Source: Micavibrio sp. (GTDB taxonomy: Bacteria > Pseudomonadota > Alphaproteobacteria > Micavibrionales > Micavibrionaceae). Taken from it: a DNA stretch of 64,000 bases. This document shows positions 55,281 through 63,887 of the stretch, piece by piece. Under the pieces are notes generated by a model, which saw only the letters and a program-made list of their open reading frames with translations, did not search any database and was not told the DNA's origin. Numbering within the stretch: position 1 is the stretch's first letter; the number at the start of each line of letters is the position of its first letter. Location: contig BQJE01000002.1 in the NCBI GenBank assembly GCA_021604545.1, forward strand, positions 310,001-374,000, written 5' to 3'. The position numbers and the translations under genes were made by a program.

Positions 55281-56331
55281 TATCCTTGTTAATCAACAGC
55301 ATTCCAAACCAGCGCCATTGTACGGCCCCGTCTTCTGTCTTGGGCCCCGGCATGGTGCAGTTGATCCGTGTGCGTTCGTCTTCGAAGGGTGCCGGAGCTC
55401 TAAGCTCAACGCGGTTGCCGATAATTTCCTGAGAGACATCCTTTTGGCCTGAAATGAAACAGGACATATTTTTCAGGTTATCTTTTAGTTCATCAGCAAC
55501 GGAGAAGCCGATAGATTTTGTGCTGGTTGTCAAATAGGGGTCTTCCGGCTCGATGTCTCTGACAGGAAGAGGCAGGGCAGAAGACACAAGCCGCAGACGT
55601 TCAATATCACCATAATTTTCTGTCATGCTAAAGCGCGGGAGAGTGTAAGGATCAGCGGCGCTATGGACGGCGCCCGATTGCAGGCCAAAGGCAGCGTCAA
55701 ACTTCTGGTTTTCAATGATGTTTCTGTATGCAAGGCTGTGTTCACCAAAGGGGTAGGAAAATAATTTTGGTTGCGTGCCAAAATGCTCCTGATGGGCGCT
55801 GCGGGCGCGGTTAAGCTGGCGTAATATTTCCTCCTGCGGCTGTCCTGACAGTCTCATATAGGCCGAAGGCAAAATACCCAGCGTAACAAGCGGGTTTTGT
55901 TGTAGATGTTCAAGGTCCTGCCAGCTCAGATACTGCGATGAGTTGCCGCCCGCCTGATCAGCGGCATAGAAAACAGTAAAGGGAATGTTTTTTTTCAGCA
56001 GTAGTGGTACGGCCTGGTCTAAAATTGATTTATACCCACCCTCAAAAGTAATGGTGATGGTTTGTGCGGGAAGCTTCTCACCGTTTTTGATGGCTTGTAC
56101 AATCTCCGGTAGAGGACGAATGCGGTGGCTGCTTTCGGTCAACTCTTCGATATGGCTTTCAAATTGTTCGGTTCTCAAGCTGGTGGCAGGGTATGAGTCT
56201 TCTCCGATGCGATGATAGGCCAGAATAACAGCAGAGCCAGAATCTTCGGTTATGGGCGGTGCTGAAAGCGCAGCTTTTTGTGGCCACAGAAGGCAGGTAA
56301 ACACAGCAGAAATAAGGTAAAAGGCTTTCAT
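55252..56331 (-). CDS. polysaccharide deacetylase-like protein with altered active site
   Basis: A 359-residue secreted protein. The start at 56331 gives a signal peptide (KAFYLISAVFTCLLWPQKAALSA). The NodB fold is recognisable by ILAYHRIGEDSYP, ITITFEGGYKSILDQAVPLL and FSYPFG. The catalytic TFDDG has become TFEGG, and the metal-binding HxxxH block is replaced by LGILPSAYMRLSG, so both metal ligands and base are lost. It is more likely a binding protein than an enzyme. It diverges from tsaB, and an inverted repeat lies between them. Confidence 0.8.
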   Translation of the reverse strand: MKAFYLISAVFTCLLWPQKAALSAPPITEDSGSAVILAYHRIGEDSYPATSLRTEQFESHIEELTESSHRIRPLPEIVQAIKNGEKLPAQTITITFEGGYKSILDQAVPLLLKKNIPFTVFYAADQAGGNSSQYLSWQDLEHLQQNPLVTLGILPSAYMRLSGQPQEEILRQLNRARSAHQEHFGTQPKLFSYPFGEHSLAYRNIIENQKFDAAFGLQSGAVHSAADPYTLPRFSMTENYGDIERLRLVSSALPLPVRDIEPEDPYLTTSTKSIGFSVADELKDNLKNMSCFISGQKDVSQEIIGNRVELRAPAPFEDERTRINCTMPGPKTEDGAVQWRWFGMLLINKDTNPQQGELL

Positions 56332-56375
56332 AGGCGCGAATATAGCGTATAAAAAGCAAAAGTTCACAAAAAAGG

Positions 56376-56457
56376 TAGAGTGTGCCGTCAATTTTCGTCT
56401 TTCGGCCTGCAAACAGCATGTTTCTGCGCAAAATACTTTAATTGACGGCAAACTCTA
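56376..56457. promoter_or_regulatory. 18-bp inverted repeat between deacetylase-like gene and tsaB
   Basis: The arms 56376-56393 and 56440-56457 match at 17 of 18 positions (TAGAGTGTGCCGTCAATT and its inverse), with a 46-bp spacer. They are located between two divergent genes. They could be a regulator site or a long stem in RNA. Confidence 0.45.
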
Positions 56458-56473
56458 AATTTGAAGGATTTTA

Positions 56474-57193
56474 ATGGAAAAGATTTCGACAATATTGGCT
56501 CTGGATACGGCGATGAGCGGTTGCTGCGTGGCTGTTTATGATGTCCAGAGCAAGGCGTCATTTTCAAAGACGGAGGCTATGATACGTGGGCAGGCCGAAG
56601 TTCTGGTGCCGATGATCCAGAGCGTCGTGGCAGAATCCGGGCACAGTTTTGATGATATTGATTTGATTGCTACCACAAAAGGGCCGGGAGCGTTTACCGG
56701 TTTGCGGATTGGTTTGTCGACGGCTAAGTCCTTGGGGTTGGCGCTTGACGTTCCTGTTGTTGGTTTGAGTACGCTGGAGGTTTTGGCGCGGCAATATCTT
56801 GAAGGTCATAAATCAGATGCCGAAGAAAAATTTGCAGTACTGATTGAGACCAAGCGTGAAGATTTTTATTTTCAGATGTTTGATGGACAGGGAGACGCGG
56901 TATCTGATCCTCAGGCATTAGACGCGGATGAGATTGTCGAGCAGGTTGGTGCGGCCAAAATTGTGATGGTTGGGGATGCGGTTGAAAGATTTTCGGCCAT
57001 TTATTTACCGGCTAATATTTCCTATCATGAAATTATGTTGTCTGATCCTGAGGTCGTGGCAAAGATGGGTTTGGGGGTGTTTTTAAAAAACGGTGAAGAT
57101 ATAGGGCAAACAACGCAGCCGTTATACTTACGCGGCGCTGATGTTAGTCAGCCCAAAACCCCACCCCGTTCACTGGCCGCAAAGACCAGTTAA
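56474..57193 (+). CDS. tsaB: tRNA threonylcarbamoyladenosine biosynthesis protein TsaB
   Basis: A 239-residue ASKHA-fold protein. The conserved opening ILALDTAMSGCCVAVYD and the GPGAFTGLRIGLSTAKSLGLAL block near residue 75 identify it. It partners TsaD in forming the universal t6A base at position 37 of ANN-decoding tRNAs. Catalytic residues of TsaD are absent, as expected. It is followed by mucR rather than by rimI as in some relatives. Confidence 0.94.
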   Translation: MEKISTILALDTAMSGCCVAVYDVQSKASFSKTEAMIRGQAEVLVPMIQSVVAESGHSFDDIDLIATTKGPGAFTGLRIGLSTAKSLGLALDVPVVGLSTLEVLARQYLEGHKSDAEEKFAVLIETKREDFYFQMFDGQGDAVSDPQALDADEIVEQVGAAKIVMVGDAVERFSAIYLPANISYHEIMLSDPEVVAKMGLGVFLKNGEDIGQTTQPLYLRGADVSQPKTPPRSLAAKTS

Positions 57194-57335
57194 AGTAATA
57201 AAACAAGTGTTTTTGCAGTAAAGAAGCGTTAATACTTAGATTTTTATTGCAAATTTTTGCCCTAAAGACTTAGAATAGTATTGTTACCATTTTAAAGTAA
57301 ATAATACTTAATAGAGCTTGGGGTTGGGGGATTTC

Positions 57336-57740
57336 ATGACGGATCAAACAAATCGCGAAGGTTTACTCGCATTAACAACAGAAATTGTTTCGGCTTATTT
57401 GTCGAATAATACGGTCACGGCAGCAGAAATCCCTGCTGTGATTGATCAGGTTTTTAAAACATTATCCAATGTGAATGGTGAAAGCGGTGTGGCTGCTGAC
57501 CGTCCGCAGCCTGCCGTACCGATCAAGAAGTCGATCACGCCGGATTATTTGATTTGTCTGGAAGACGGCAAAAAGCTCAAGATGCTGAAGCGGCATTTGA
57601 AAACGGCTTATGGTATGAGCCCGGAAGACTATAGGGAACGTTGGGGGCTGCCCGCCGATTACCCGATGGTTGCTCCCAATTATGCTGAGCAGCGTAGTCA
57701 GCTGGCCAAGGATATTGGGTTGGGGACACGCGGGCGTTAA
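57336..57740 (+). CDS. MucR/Ros family transcription regulator
   Basis: A 134-residue regulator. The start at 57336 follows GGGGG, and an upstream TTG is rejected. The N-terminal helical part (IVSAYLSNNTVTAAEIPAVIDQVF) drives oligomerisation. The C-terminal zinc-finger region has LICLEDGKKLKMLKRHL then LPADYPMVAPNYAEQRSQLAK. These regulators silence AT-rich genes and control surface and cell-cycle genes in alphaproteobacteria. A long AT-rich upstream region (57200-57335) may be a self-binding site. Confidence 0.92.
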   Translation: MTDQTNREGLLALTTEIVSAYLSNNTVTAAEIPAVIDQVFKTLSNVNGESGVAADRPQPAVPIKKSITPDYLICLEDGKKLKMLKRHLKTAYGMSPEDYRERWGLPADYPMVAPNYAEQRSQLAKDIGLGTRGR

Positions 57741-57754
57741 AGCGATTTGCAAAG

Positions 57755-58330
57755 CTAGTCGATAATCAACGTTTTTGCTTGCAAATAAGGATCTGTACCC
57801 ATTTCATCCAAGCGTTTTCTAGCCAGGTTCAGGCAGTGCATGTTGATGTCAAAGTGTTGTGATAGGTTTGTATATAAAATGGCATCAGGGTTTCCTGTAG
57901 CTCCACAAAATTCGGCCACAAGGCCGTAAGAGCGCCTTCCTGTCTTAACATGGTCAATGATGTGGTCGGGGTGATGAATCATGTTGTCAGTTTCTAGAAA
58001 TTTTAGGTATTCAGGAAAAACACCAGCAAAGAAAAGTGTATAATCTCCTATATGTTTATGGACTTCTTCTTCGCGATCAAAAGTAAAAGGAGCTTCCAGA
58101 GATTCAGATTCATGCAGCAAGTCTTTAAGCGTTTTTACAGGCTTTCCTTGCATATTTTTAATTTTCTCAATCTTATCAACATGACAAAAATGAACAAGTA
58201 GGTTGGATACATATTTTATGAGGTCATCTAATTTCTCAACTTGTGGTTCATGCAGTTCATAAAAAGTGTTTGAAACCACGGCCCCAAGTAGTCTCCTAAG
58301 TGGGTGCCCCTGCGAAATTTCCGTATCCAT
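57755..58330 (-). CDS. unknown 191-residue protein
   Basis: A helical acidic protein with several His residues in its middle (NMIHHPDHIIDHV near residue 120). The N-terminus RRLLGAVVSNTFYELH and the regular Leu spacing suggest a four-helix fold. I do not recognise the family. It is convergent with mucR and lies 82 bp after proC on the same strand. Confidence 0.6.
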   Translation of the reverse strand: MDTEISQGHPLRRLLGAVVSNTFYELHEPQVEKLDDLIKYVSNLLVHFCHVDKIEKIKNMQGKPVKTLKDLLHESESLEAPFTFDREEEVHKHIGDYTLFFAGVFPEYLKFLETDNMIHHPDHIIDHVKTGRRSYGLVAEFCGATGNPDAILYTNLSQHFDINMHCLNLARKRLDEMGTDPYLQAKTLIID

Positions 58331-58412
58331 GTTTCCAGCCTTGCTTGTTTATTAGAGAAGGTGAACTTACAAGGGTTATGTGGTTATGTCAAGAAAATGT
58401 AAGGCTTTGGAA

Positions 58413-59225
58413 TTAAGAGCTTAATTCTTTCCCGCGTTTTGTGGCGGCGTCGATGGTGCGGTCGTAAAGTTTTTGTAATTCCCCATTCATAAGGACTTCC
58501 AGTGCCGCCGCCGTTGTGCCGCCGGGGCTGGTAACATTTTCACGAAGCTGTGTTGCCGTTGTGCCTACGTCTCCTTCAGCCAGAGCAGCGCTGCCGATCA
58601 CCGTTTGCCGTGCAAGTTTCATAGACAGATCAGGGTCAAGTCCTTGTGTTTTTCCAGCCTTGGCAAGGATTTCGATGAGCAGGAACACATAGGCCGGGCC
58701 ACTGCCTGAAACGGCCGTCACGGCATCCATCAAAGATTCATCGTTGAGCCATTCAACAAGACCGGAGGCGGCTAGCAGGGTTTCTGCGTTCTTTTTCTGT
58801 TCGTCGCTGACATGGTTGTTGGCGCAAAGAACGGTAATGCCTTTGCCAATAGCAGCGGGGGTGTTGGGCATGGCGCGGATGATCGGTTGATTTTCACCAA
58901 AGCGCTGTTCAAAGGATTCAATTGTTTGCCCGGCGGCGATAGAAAGAATAAGCGTGTTTTCGGACAGAGCCTCTTTGATCTGTTCGCAGGCTTTATCCAT
59001 GATTTGCGGTTTGACGGCGAGGACAACAATATCGGCGGCCCCGATTTTGTCGCCGAGAGTAGAAGCACTTTGATGGTTTGTAACTTTGAGGTGTTCGATG
59101 GGCTCTTTTAGTCGTGGGTCAAGAACGTCAATGAATTTGATGTCAGGTTCATCAACCCATCCATGCAAAAGGGCGCTTCCCATTTTGCCGCACCCGATTA
59201 AAGCTAAAGAGATTTGATTGCTTAT
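58413..59225 (-). CDS. proC: pyrroline-5-carboxylate reductase
   Basis: A 270-residue enzyme that makes proline from pyrroline-5-carboxylate with NAD(P)H. The Rossmann loop is ALIGCGKMGSALLHG at the N-terminus, followed by AVKPQ and RAMPNTPAAIGKG. The C-terminal signature SGSGPAYVF and NVTSPGGTTAAAL are intact. No usual start codon is close to the conserved N-terminus. I place it at ATA 59225, which has GGGGGG at the right distance. The next ATG, at 59300, would add 25 unrelated residues overlapping the gene upstream. Confidence 0.9.
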   Translation of the reverse strand: MSNQISLALIGCGKMGSALLHGWVDEPDIKFIDVLDPRLKEPIEHLKVTNHQSASTLGDKIGAADIVVLAVKPQIMDKACEQIKEALSENTLILSIAAGQTIESFEQRFGENQPIIRAMPNTPAAIGKGITVLCANNHVSDEQKKNAETLLAASGLVEWLNDESLMDAVTAVSGSGPAYVFLLIEILAKAGKTQGLDPDLSMKLARQTVIGSAALAEGDVGTTATQLRENVTSPGGTTAAALEVLMNGELQKLYDRTIDAATKRGKELSS

Positions 59226-59241
59226 AGTGCCCCCCGTCTTT

Positions 59242-59745
59242 TTAAGACTCGCCTGCGGTTTCCATGAGAGCCAGAGAAAGACTTTGATCGTCTGTATCAT
59301 TGGCGGCCGAGAGAAGATGGAAGACAGAATAGTAACGCTCGCACTGCGCCAGGGAAATATCCATCATGTCTTCGATATGTTCGGCACCTGATGTTCCACT
59401 TAGGCCACGGAAAAGGCAGGTGTGTCGAAAGCTGGGAACGCCGCTGTCTTTGGGCAGGTCAAAATGCCCCATCCAGAGATTTTCATTGATAGCCATGAGG
59501 GCTGATCCGGCTGTTTCATATCTTTTGGGCGTGATGTGTATATCGTATTGGCAACAAAACTGCATGGCGTTCATGTCTTCCTGCCAGATAAAAAACAGGC
59601 GGTAGTTACAAGACTTGCCGGCGACCTGAACCATCAACTCATCATTGGTCATGCGGTTGAACACCCAGTTATGTGCGGCGAGAACTTCTTCGACATGGTC
59701 GAGAGGATTTTGAACTTCGTCTAATGTGCTGGCGTGGTCGCTCAT
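59242..59745 (-). CDS. YbjN domain-containing protein
   Basis: A 167-residue protein. The N-terminal half (VEEVLAAHNWVFNRMTNDELMV, LFFIWQEDMNAMQFCCQYD) and the conserved LWMGHFDLPKDSG followed by RHTCLFRGL match the YbjN family. This is a chaperone-like fold related to type III secretion chaperones; the molecular role is undefined. The start overlaps ubiK by 4 bp (ATGA), and proC follows directly. Confidence 0.86.
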   Translation of the reverse strand: MSDHASTLDEVQNPLDHVEEVLAAHNWVFNRMTNDELMVQVAGKSCNYRLFFIWQEDMNAMQFCCQYDIHITPKRYETAGSALMAINENLWMGHFDLPKDSGVPSFRHTCLFRGLSGTSGAEHIEDMMDISLAQCERYYSVFHLLSAANDTDDQSLSLALMETAGES

Positions 59746-59987
59746 TTGATTTTCTTTTCCAGTTCTTCAATGCGTTTTTTTAGTTCGTCTTGTTCAGTGC
59801 GAGATTGTTTTAGCATCACTTCAAGGCGCTCAAACTCATCACGCGGCACAAGATCAAGTCGATCTGCAATTTCTTCGACCCTTGTACGGATATCTTCTTT
59901 GGCGTTACGGCCAAGATCACTCAAGACTCCGACGGTCCCGCCAGCCATGCGGGCAACATCGTCCAGAATTTTGTCTTTTTGCATCAT
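59742..59987 (-). CDS. ubiK: ubiquinone biosynthesis accessory factor UbiK-like protein
   Basis: An 81-residue protein with the BMFP pattern: a short amphipathic start, then LVPRDEFERLEVMLKQSR and a coiled-coil tail (ELKKRIEELEKKIK). UbiK-type proteins form trimers, bind lipids and help the ubiquinone complex. Length is usual. It forms a minus-strand operon with YbjN and proC. Confidence 0.85.
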   Translation of the reverse strand: MMQKDKILDDVARMAGGTVGVLSDLGRNAKEDIRTRVEEIADRLDLVPRDEFERLEVMLKQSRTEQDELKKRIEELEKKIK

Positions 59988-60131
59988 AAATTATGTCCCA
60001 AGCGCGAGTCAGTACCATGGCCCATAAGTGAAAACAAGCCTGATTCATTAAGATTTATGTGGATATGTGGATGGATAGCCTAATAGCTATGAGCACTTGG
60101 CTAATCTATAAAACCGCGATAAGAACCTCTT

Positions 60132-60932
60132 ATGATTTTTGAATTTCCCAATATTGATCCTATTGCCTTTTCTGTTGGGCCGCTCTCTGTGCGTTGGTAT
60201 GCGCTGGCCTATATTGCCGGGTTTTTGCTGGGCTGGCGTTATTGCCTGTATCTGGTGGGGCTGAATAAGGATGTGCGGCCAAACAAGGACGATATCGATG
60301 ATTACCTGGCCTGGGCGATTTTGGGTGTTATTCTTGGTGGGCGGTTTGGTTATGTATTGTTCTATCAGTCCAGCCTTTATATGGACAATCCGCTGGAAGT
60401 TTTGAAGCTCTGGCATGGTGGCATGTCGTTTCATGGCGGCGTCGTTGGTGTGGTTTTGTCGCTGTTGATTTATGCGGGCGTTAAAAAGATTAATGTGTTT
60501 CGTCTGGCCGATATGGCGGCCTGCGCCGCGCCGATCGGTGTATTTTTTGGGCGGATTACGAATTTTATTAATGGTGAGTTGTTCGGGCGCGTAACGGATG
60601 TGCCGTGGGGCATTGTGTTTCCACGCGGTGGTGAGCTGCCGCGTCATCCGAGCCAGCTTTATGAATCGCTGTTAGAGGGATTGGCGTTGTTTACCATTCT
60701 GGCTATTCTGGCAAGGCGGGAAAGCATTAGAGCGCGGCCTGGTGTCCTGTCCGGTGTTTTCCTGTTCGGTTATGGATTCTTCAGAAGTGTTGCTGAGCTT
60801 TTCCGACAGCCCGATGATCAGCTTGGGTTTTTATGGGGCGGGTCTTCTATGGGGCAACTCTTGAGCATTCCTATGATGCTGGCGGGGCTTTTCTTAATTG
60901 CTTATGCTTGGCGTCATGAGCAAAAAACTTAG
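60132..60932 (+). CDS. lgt: prolipoprotein diacylglyceryl transferase
   Basis: A 266-residue inner-membrane enzyme with seven hydrophobic segments. It transfers diacylglycerol to the lipobox Cys of prolipoproteins. Signatures are LGGRFGYVLFYQ, HGGMSFHGGVVGV and GRITNFINGELFGRVTD with the catalytic Arg, plus RHPSQLYE near the end. Several lipoproteins with matching signals are encoded in this window. It overlaps the next gene by 17 bp. Confidence 0.97.
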   Translation: MIFEFPNIDPIAFSVGPLSVRWYALAYIAGFLLGWRYCLYLVGLNKDVRPNKDDIDDYLAWAILGVILGGRFGYVLFYQSSLYMDNPLEVLKLWHGGMSFHGGVVGVVLSLLIYAGVKKINVFRLADMAACAAPIGVFFGRITNFINGELFGRVTDVPWGIVFPRGGELPRHPSQLYESLLEGLALFTILAILARRESIRARPGVLSGVFLFGYGFFRSVAELFRQPDDQLGFLWGGSSMGQLLSIPMMLAGLFLIAYAWRHEQKT

Positions 60933-61983
60933 AAGTCTTCTCAAAAATCAAATTCGTGACAATGGTCCGATGGATATCGGCCTATTCATGGCGCAGGTTC
61001 TGGGCCATCCCGAGCATGGCTATTATATGCGTCAGGATCCGTTTGGGGCGGCGGGGGATTTTACAACCGCGCCGGAAATATCACAGATGTTTGGTGAACT
61101 TATTGGCGCCTGGGTGGCTGATGTCTGGATGCAGATGGGCGCGCCGGAATCTTTTGTGCTTATGGAATGCGGCCCCGGGCGCGGGACGTTGATGGCAGAT
61201 GCTTTGCGGGCGACGAAAAAAGTCGATGGTTTTCACGAGGCGTTGGAAGTTCACTTTCTTGAGACCAGCCCGGTCCTCAGGAAAGCACAGGGCAAGGCTG
61301 TTCAAACACATGAACCTGTTTGGCATGATGGGCTTGAAACGCTACCGGATGACAAGCAGTTGATTGTGATTGGTAATGAGTTTCTTGATGCGTTGCCGAT
61401 GCGTCAGTTACAAAAAACCAAAGAAGGTTGGGCGGAGCGGGTGATCGGTCTGGATGATAATAATTTTTGTTTTGGCCTTGCGCCTTATGCGGGCTCTGTT
61501 CCTGAAGATATTTCTGGCGCACGCGAAGGGCATATTTTTGAATTCAGTCCGGCGCAAGTCTCTTTTGTCGAAGATATAACGCAAAGGATTAAAAATCAGA
61601 GTGGGGCCGCGTTGTTCATTGATTATGGTGAGATGAAGACACAGGCTGGCGAATCTCTGCAGGCGATATACAAACACGATCTTGTCCCTATTCTGGAACA
61701 TGTTGGCGACGCGGATTTATCAGCCAATGTTGATTTTGGGGCGATGGGAGATGCAGCAAGCGGGCAGGGCATGTCCGTGCACGGCCCGGTAGAGCAGGGG
61801 GCGTTCTTAAAACAGCTTGGTATTGAGCAGCGCGCTGCGCTTTTGATACAAAATTCTGATAAAGACCAAAAGGAGGCAATAGAAAAAGCATTGCACCGTT
61901 TGACCGAGTCAGATCAAATGGGATCGTTGTTTAAAGTGATAGGATTAAGTTGTGGCGCAGCCCTTACACCGGCCGGATTCTAA
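60916..61983 (+). CDS. class I SAM-dependent methyltransferase, MidA/NDUFAF7-like
   Basis: A 355-residue methyltransferase. The motif GDFTTAPEISQMFGELIGAW near residue 50 and the SAM loop LMECGPGRGTLMAD near 85 are typical of the family. The mitochondrial member NDUFAF7 methylates an Arg in respiratory complex I during assembly; the bacterial role is less known. The start at 60916 is chosen over ATG 60898 since it gives SKKLRSLLKNQI. It is between lgt and pgeF, a common alphaproteobacterial order. Confidence 0.9.
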   Translation: MSKKLRSLLKNQIRDNGPMDIGLFMAQVLGHPEHGYYMRQDPFGAAGDFTTAPEISQMFGELIGAWVADVWMQMGAPESFVLMECGPGRGTLMADALRATKKVDGFHEALEVHFLETSPVLRKAQGKAVQTHEPVWHDGLETLPDDKQLIVIGNEFLDALPMRQLQKTKEGWAERVIGLDDNNFCFGLAPYAGSVPEDISGAREGHIFEFSPAQVSFVEDITQRIKNQSGAALFIDYGEMKTQAGESLQAIYKHDLVPILEHVGDADLSANVDFGAMGDAASGQGMSVHGPVEQGAFLKQLGIEQRAALLIQNSDKDQKEAIEKALHRLTESDQMGSLFKVIGLSCGAALTPAGF

Positions 61984-62770
61984 AGATATATATTTCGATA
62001 TGCCTCCTTTTCTTGATAATGAAAAGGGACCGGCGTTTTATGGATTTTTCGGTCGTCAGGGTGGCGTGAGCAAGGATGTTTATTCGTCTTTGAATTGCGG
62101 GATTGGTTCGGAGGATAATCCTGGCAACGTTCAGAAGAACCGCGACAAGATTGCTGAGATTGCTGGTGTCACTCCTGATAATTTTATTACTATCCATCAG
62201 ACCCATAGCGACAAGTGTTTAGTGGTCGAAGAGCCATGGAGCATTCATGAGCGGCCCGAAGCCGATGCGTTTGTAACGACGGTGCCGGGTATTGCGCTGG
62301 GGATTTTAACGGCAGATTGCGCTCCGGTTTTATTTTACGGCGAAAGTGACGGCAAGCCGGTCATCGGTGCGGCGCATGCCGGTTGGGGCGGGGCGCTCAA
62401 GGGCATTTTGGAGTCTACAGTGAAGGCGATGAATGATCTGGGCGTTCAGAGTGAAGATATCCGCGCTTGTGTTGGCCCTTGTATCGGTAAGGCTTCCTAC
62501 GAGGTTACAGAAAAATTCGGCAGGCCATTCTGGGAAGAAGACGATGACAATGAAAGATTTTTTCAATCAGCCAGAAAAGAAGGGCATCTGATGTTTGACC
62601 TGGCCGGGTATTGCGCAGGCAAGCTTTCCAAGGCTGGCCTTCGCAATGTGTTCATCAAGGACCTTGATACCTATTTTAATGAAGAAGACTTTTTCAGCTA
62701 TCGTCGCGCTACACATAGACGTGAGAAAGATTATGGTCGGCAGGTGTCTGTAATTGCTATCAGGAAATAA
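61952..62770 (+). CDS. pgeF: polyphenol oxidase/purine nucleoside phosphorylase family protein (PgeF/YfiH)
   Basis: A 272-residue laccase-domain protein. Motifs are GFFGRQGGVSKDVYSSLNCG near residue 30, THSDKC with a metal His, TADCAPVLF, and AHAGWGGALKGI with the second His and the Cys region GPCIGKASYEV. The family is now linked to purine nucleoside cleavage and, in E. coli, to removal of mis-incorporated residues in peptidoglycan. The start GTG at 61952 overlaps the preceding gene by 32 bp; an ATG at residue 17 is an alternative. Confidence 0.92.
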   Translation: MAQPLHRPDSKDIYFDMPPFLDNEKGPAFYGFFGRQGGVSKDVYSSLNCGIGSEDNPGNVQKNRDKIAEIAGVTPDNFITIHQTHSDKCLVVEEPWSIHERPEADAFVTTVPGIALGILTADCAPVLFYGESDGKPVIGAAHAGWGGALKGILESTVKAMNDLGVQSEDIRACVGPCIGKASYEVTEKFGRPFWEEDDDNERFFQSARKEGHLMFDLAGYCAGKLSKAGLRNVFIKDLDTYFNEEDFFSYRRATHRREKDYGRQVSVIAIRK

Positions 62771-62791
62771 GGGCCTTTTGCATGAAACCTG

Positions 62792-62819
62792 TTGATTTTC
62801 TTTCGTTTTTTCTTATAGT
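62792..62819 (+). promoter_or_regulatory. candidate promoter of prs
   Basis: TTGATT (62792-62797) and TATAGT (62814-62819) are separated by 16 bp and lie 36 bp before the prs start. This is close to the sigma-70 consensus. Assignment is by pattern only. Confidence 0.45.
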
Positions 62820-62854
62820 TCCCCTGAAAGTAAGACTGTTTAGGGGCTTGAGAT

Positions 62855-63787
62855 ATGAAACTGATTGCCGGGAGTTCTAATAACCCTTTGGCTGAAGCCA
62901 TTTCAGCCTATCTCGATATCCCCCTCACCCAGGCCAATATTAAGCGCTTTTCCGATGATGAGATCTTTGTTGAGATCATGGAAAATGTTCGTGGCGAAGA
63001 CGCCTTTTTTATTCAATCCACCTCCCATCCGGCCAATGACCATTTGATGGAGCTGCTGATTGCCATGGATGCGTTGCGGCGTGGCTCGGCAAGGAGGATT
63101 ACAGCTGTAATTCCGTATTTCGGTTATGCACGTCAGGATCGTAAGACAGGGAGCCGTGCGCCAATTACGGCCAAGCTGGTGGCCAATCTTATCACGGCGG
63201 CTGGAGCTGATCGGGTTTTGACGATGGAACTACATGCCGGGCAAATTCAGGGCTTTTTTGATATCCCTGTGGATAATCTGATTGTCGCGCCTGTGTTCAT
63301 TCCACATTTACAGGATAACCTGAACGGCGATGATCTGTGTATCGTGTCGCCCGATGTTGGTGGTGTGGTCCGCGCGCGCGCTTTGGCAAAGCGGATGGGC
63401 GCTGATTTGGCAATTATTGATAAAAGGCGTGAAAAAGCAGGCGTTTCTGAAGTTATGCATGTCATCGGTGAGGTTAAGGGCAAAAAATGCATCATGGTTG
63501 ATGATATCGTTGATTCCGGCGGGACGCTGTGTAATGCCGCTGGCGCTTTGAAGGAAAATGGTGCGAAAGAGGTTCATGCCTATGTTGTGCACGGGGTTCT
63601 TTCTGGCAAGGCGATTGAGCGGATCACAGCATCGCCACTGGAAAAGATGGTGATTACTGACTCTATTGCCGCCACTGAGGCGATCAAAAAGGCTCATAAC
63701 ATTGAGCAGGTGAGCATCGCACCGCTGATTGGTGAGGCCGCCCGCAGAATCCACGAAGAACGCTCGATTTCTGCGCTTTTTAAATAA
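62855..63787 (+). CDS. prs: ribose-phosphate pyrophosphokinase
   Basis: A 310-residue enzyme that makes PRPP from ribose 5-phosphate and ATP, feeding purine, pyrimidine, NAD, histidine and tryptophan synthesis. Visible are [19 protein letters not shown], the flexible loop [17 protein letters not shown] and the PRPP-binding [12 protein letters not shown] near residue 215. Full length and all motifs are present. A promoter-like site lies just before it. Confidence 0.97.
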   Translation: MKLIAGSSNNPLAEAISAYLDIPLTQANIKRFSDDEIFVEIMENVRGEDAFFIQSTSHPANDHLMELLIAMDALRRGSARRITAVIPYFGYARQDRKTGSRAPITAKLVANLITAAGADRVLTMELHAGQIQGFFDIPVDNLIVAPVFIPHLQDNLNGDDLCIVSPDVGGVVRARALAKRMGADLAIIDKRREKAGVSEVMHVIGEVKGKKCIMVDDIVDSGGTLCNAAGALKENGAKEVHAYVVHGVLSGKAIERITASPLEKMVITDSIAATEAIKKAHNIEQVSIAPLIGEAARRIHEERSISALFK

Positions 63788-63887
63788 TTTCCTTGAAATT
63801 TGGCCATAAAATGCTTACTTCTATGCGCTGATTGGAGCAGCACCCCTGGAGGCTGCCCATAATTTAATAAATAAAGGAAAATACGCC

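Noticed and set aside
63825..63865. Possible hairpin in the rplY leader (GCAGC/GCTGC)
   Set aside because: Only five base pairs and no T-run; not enough for a terminator or known leader motif.
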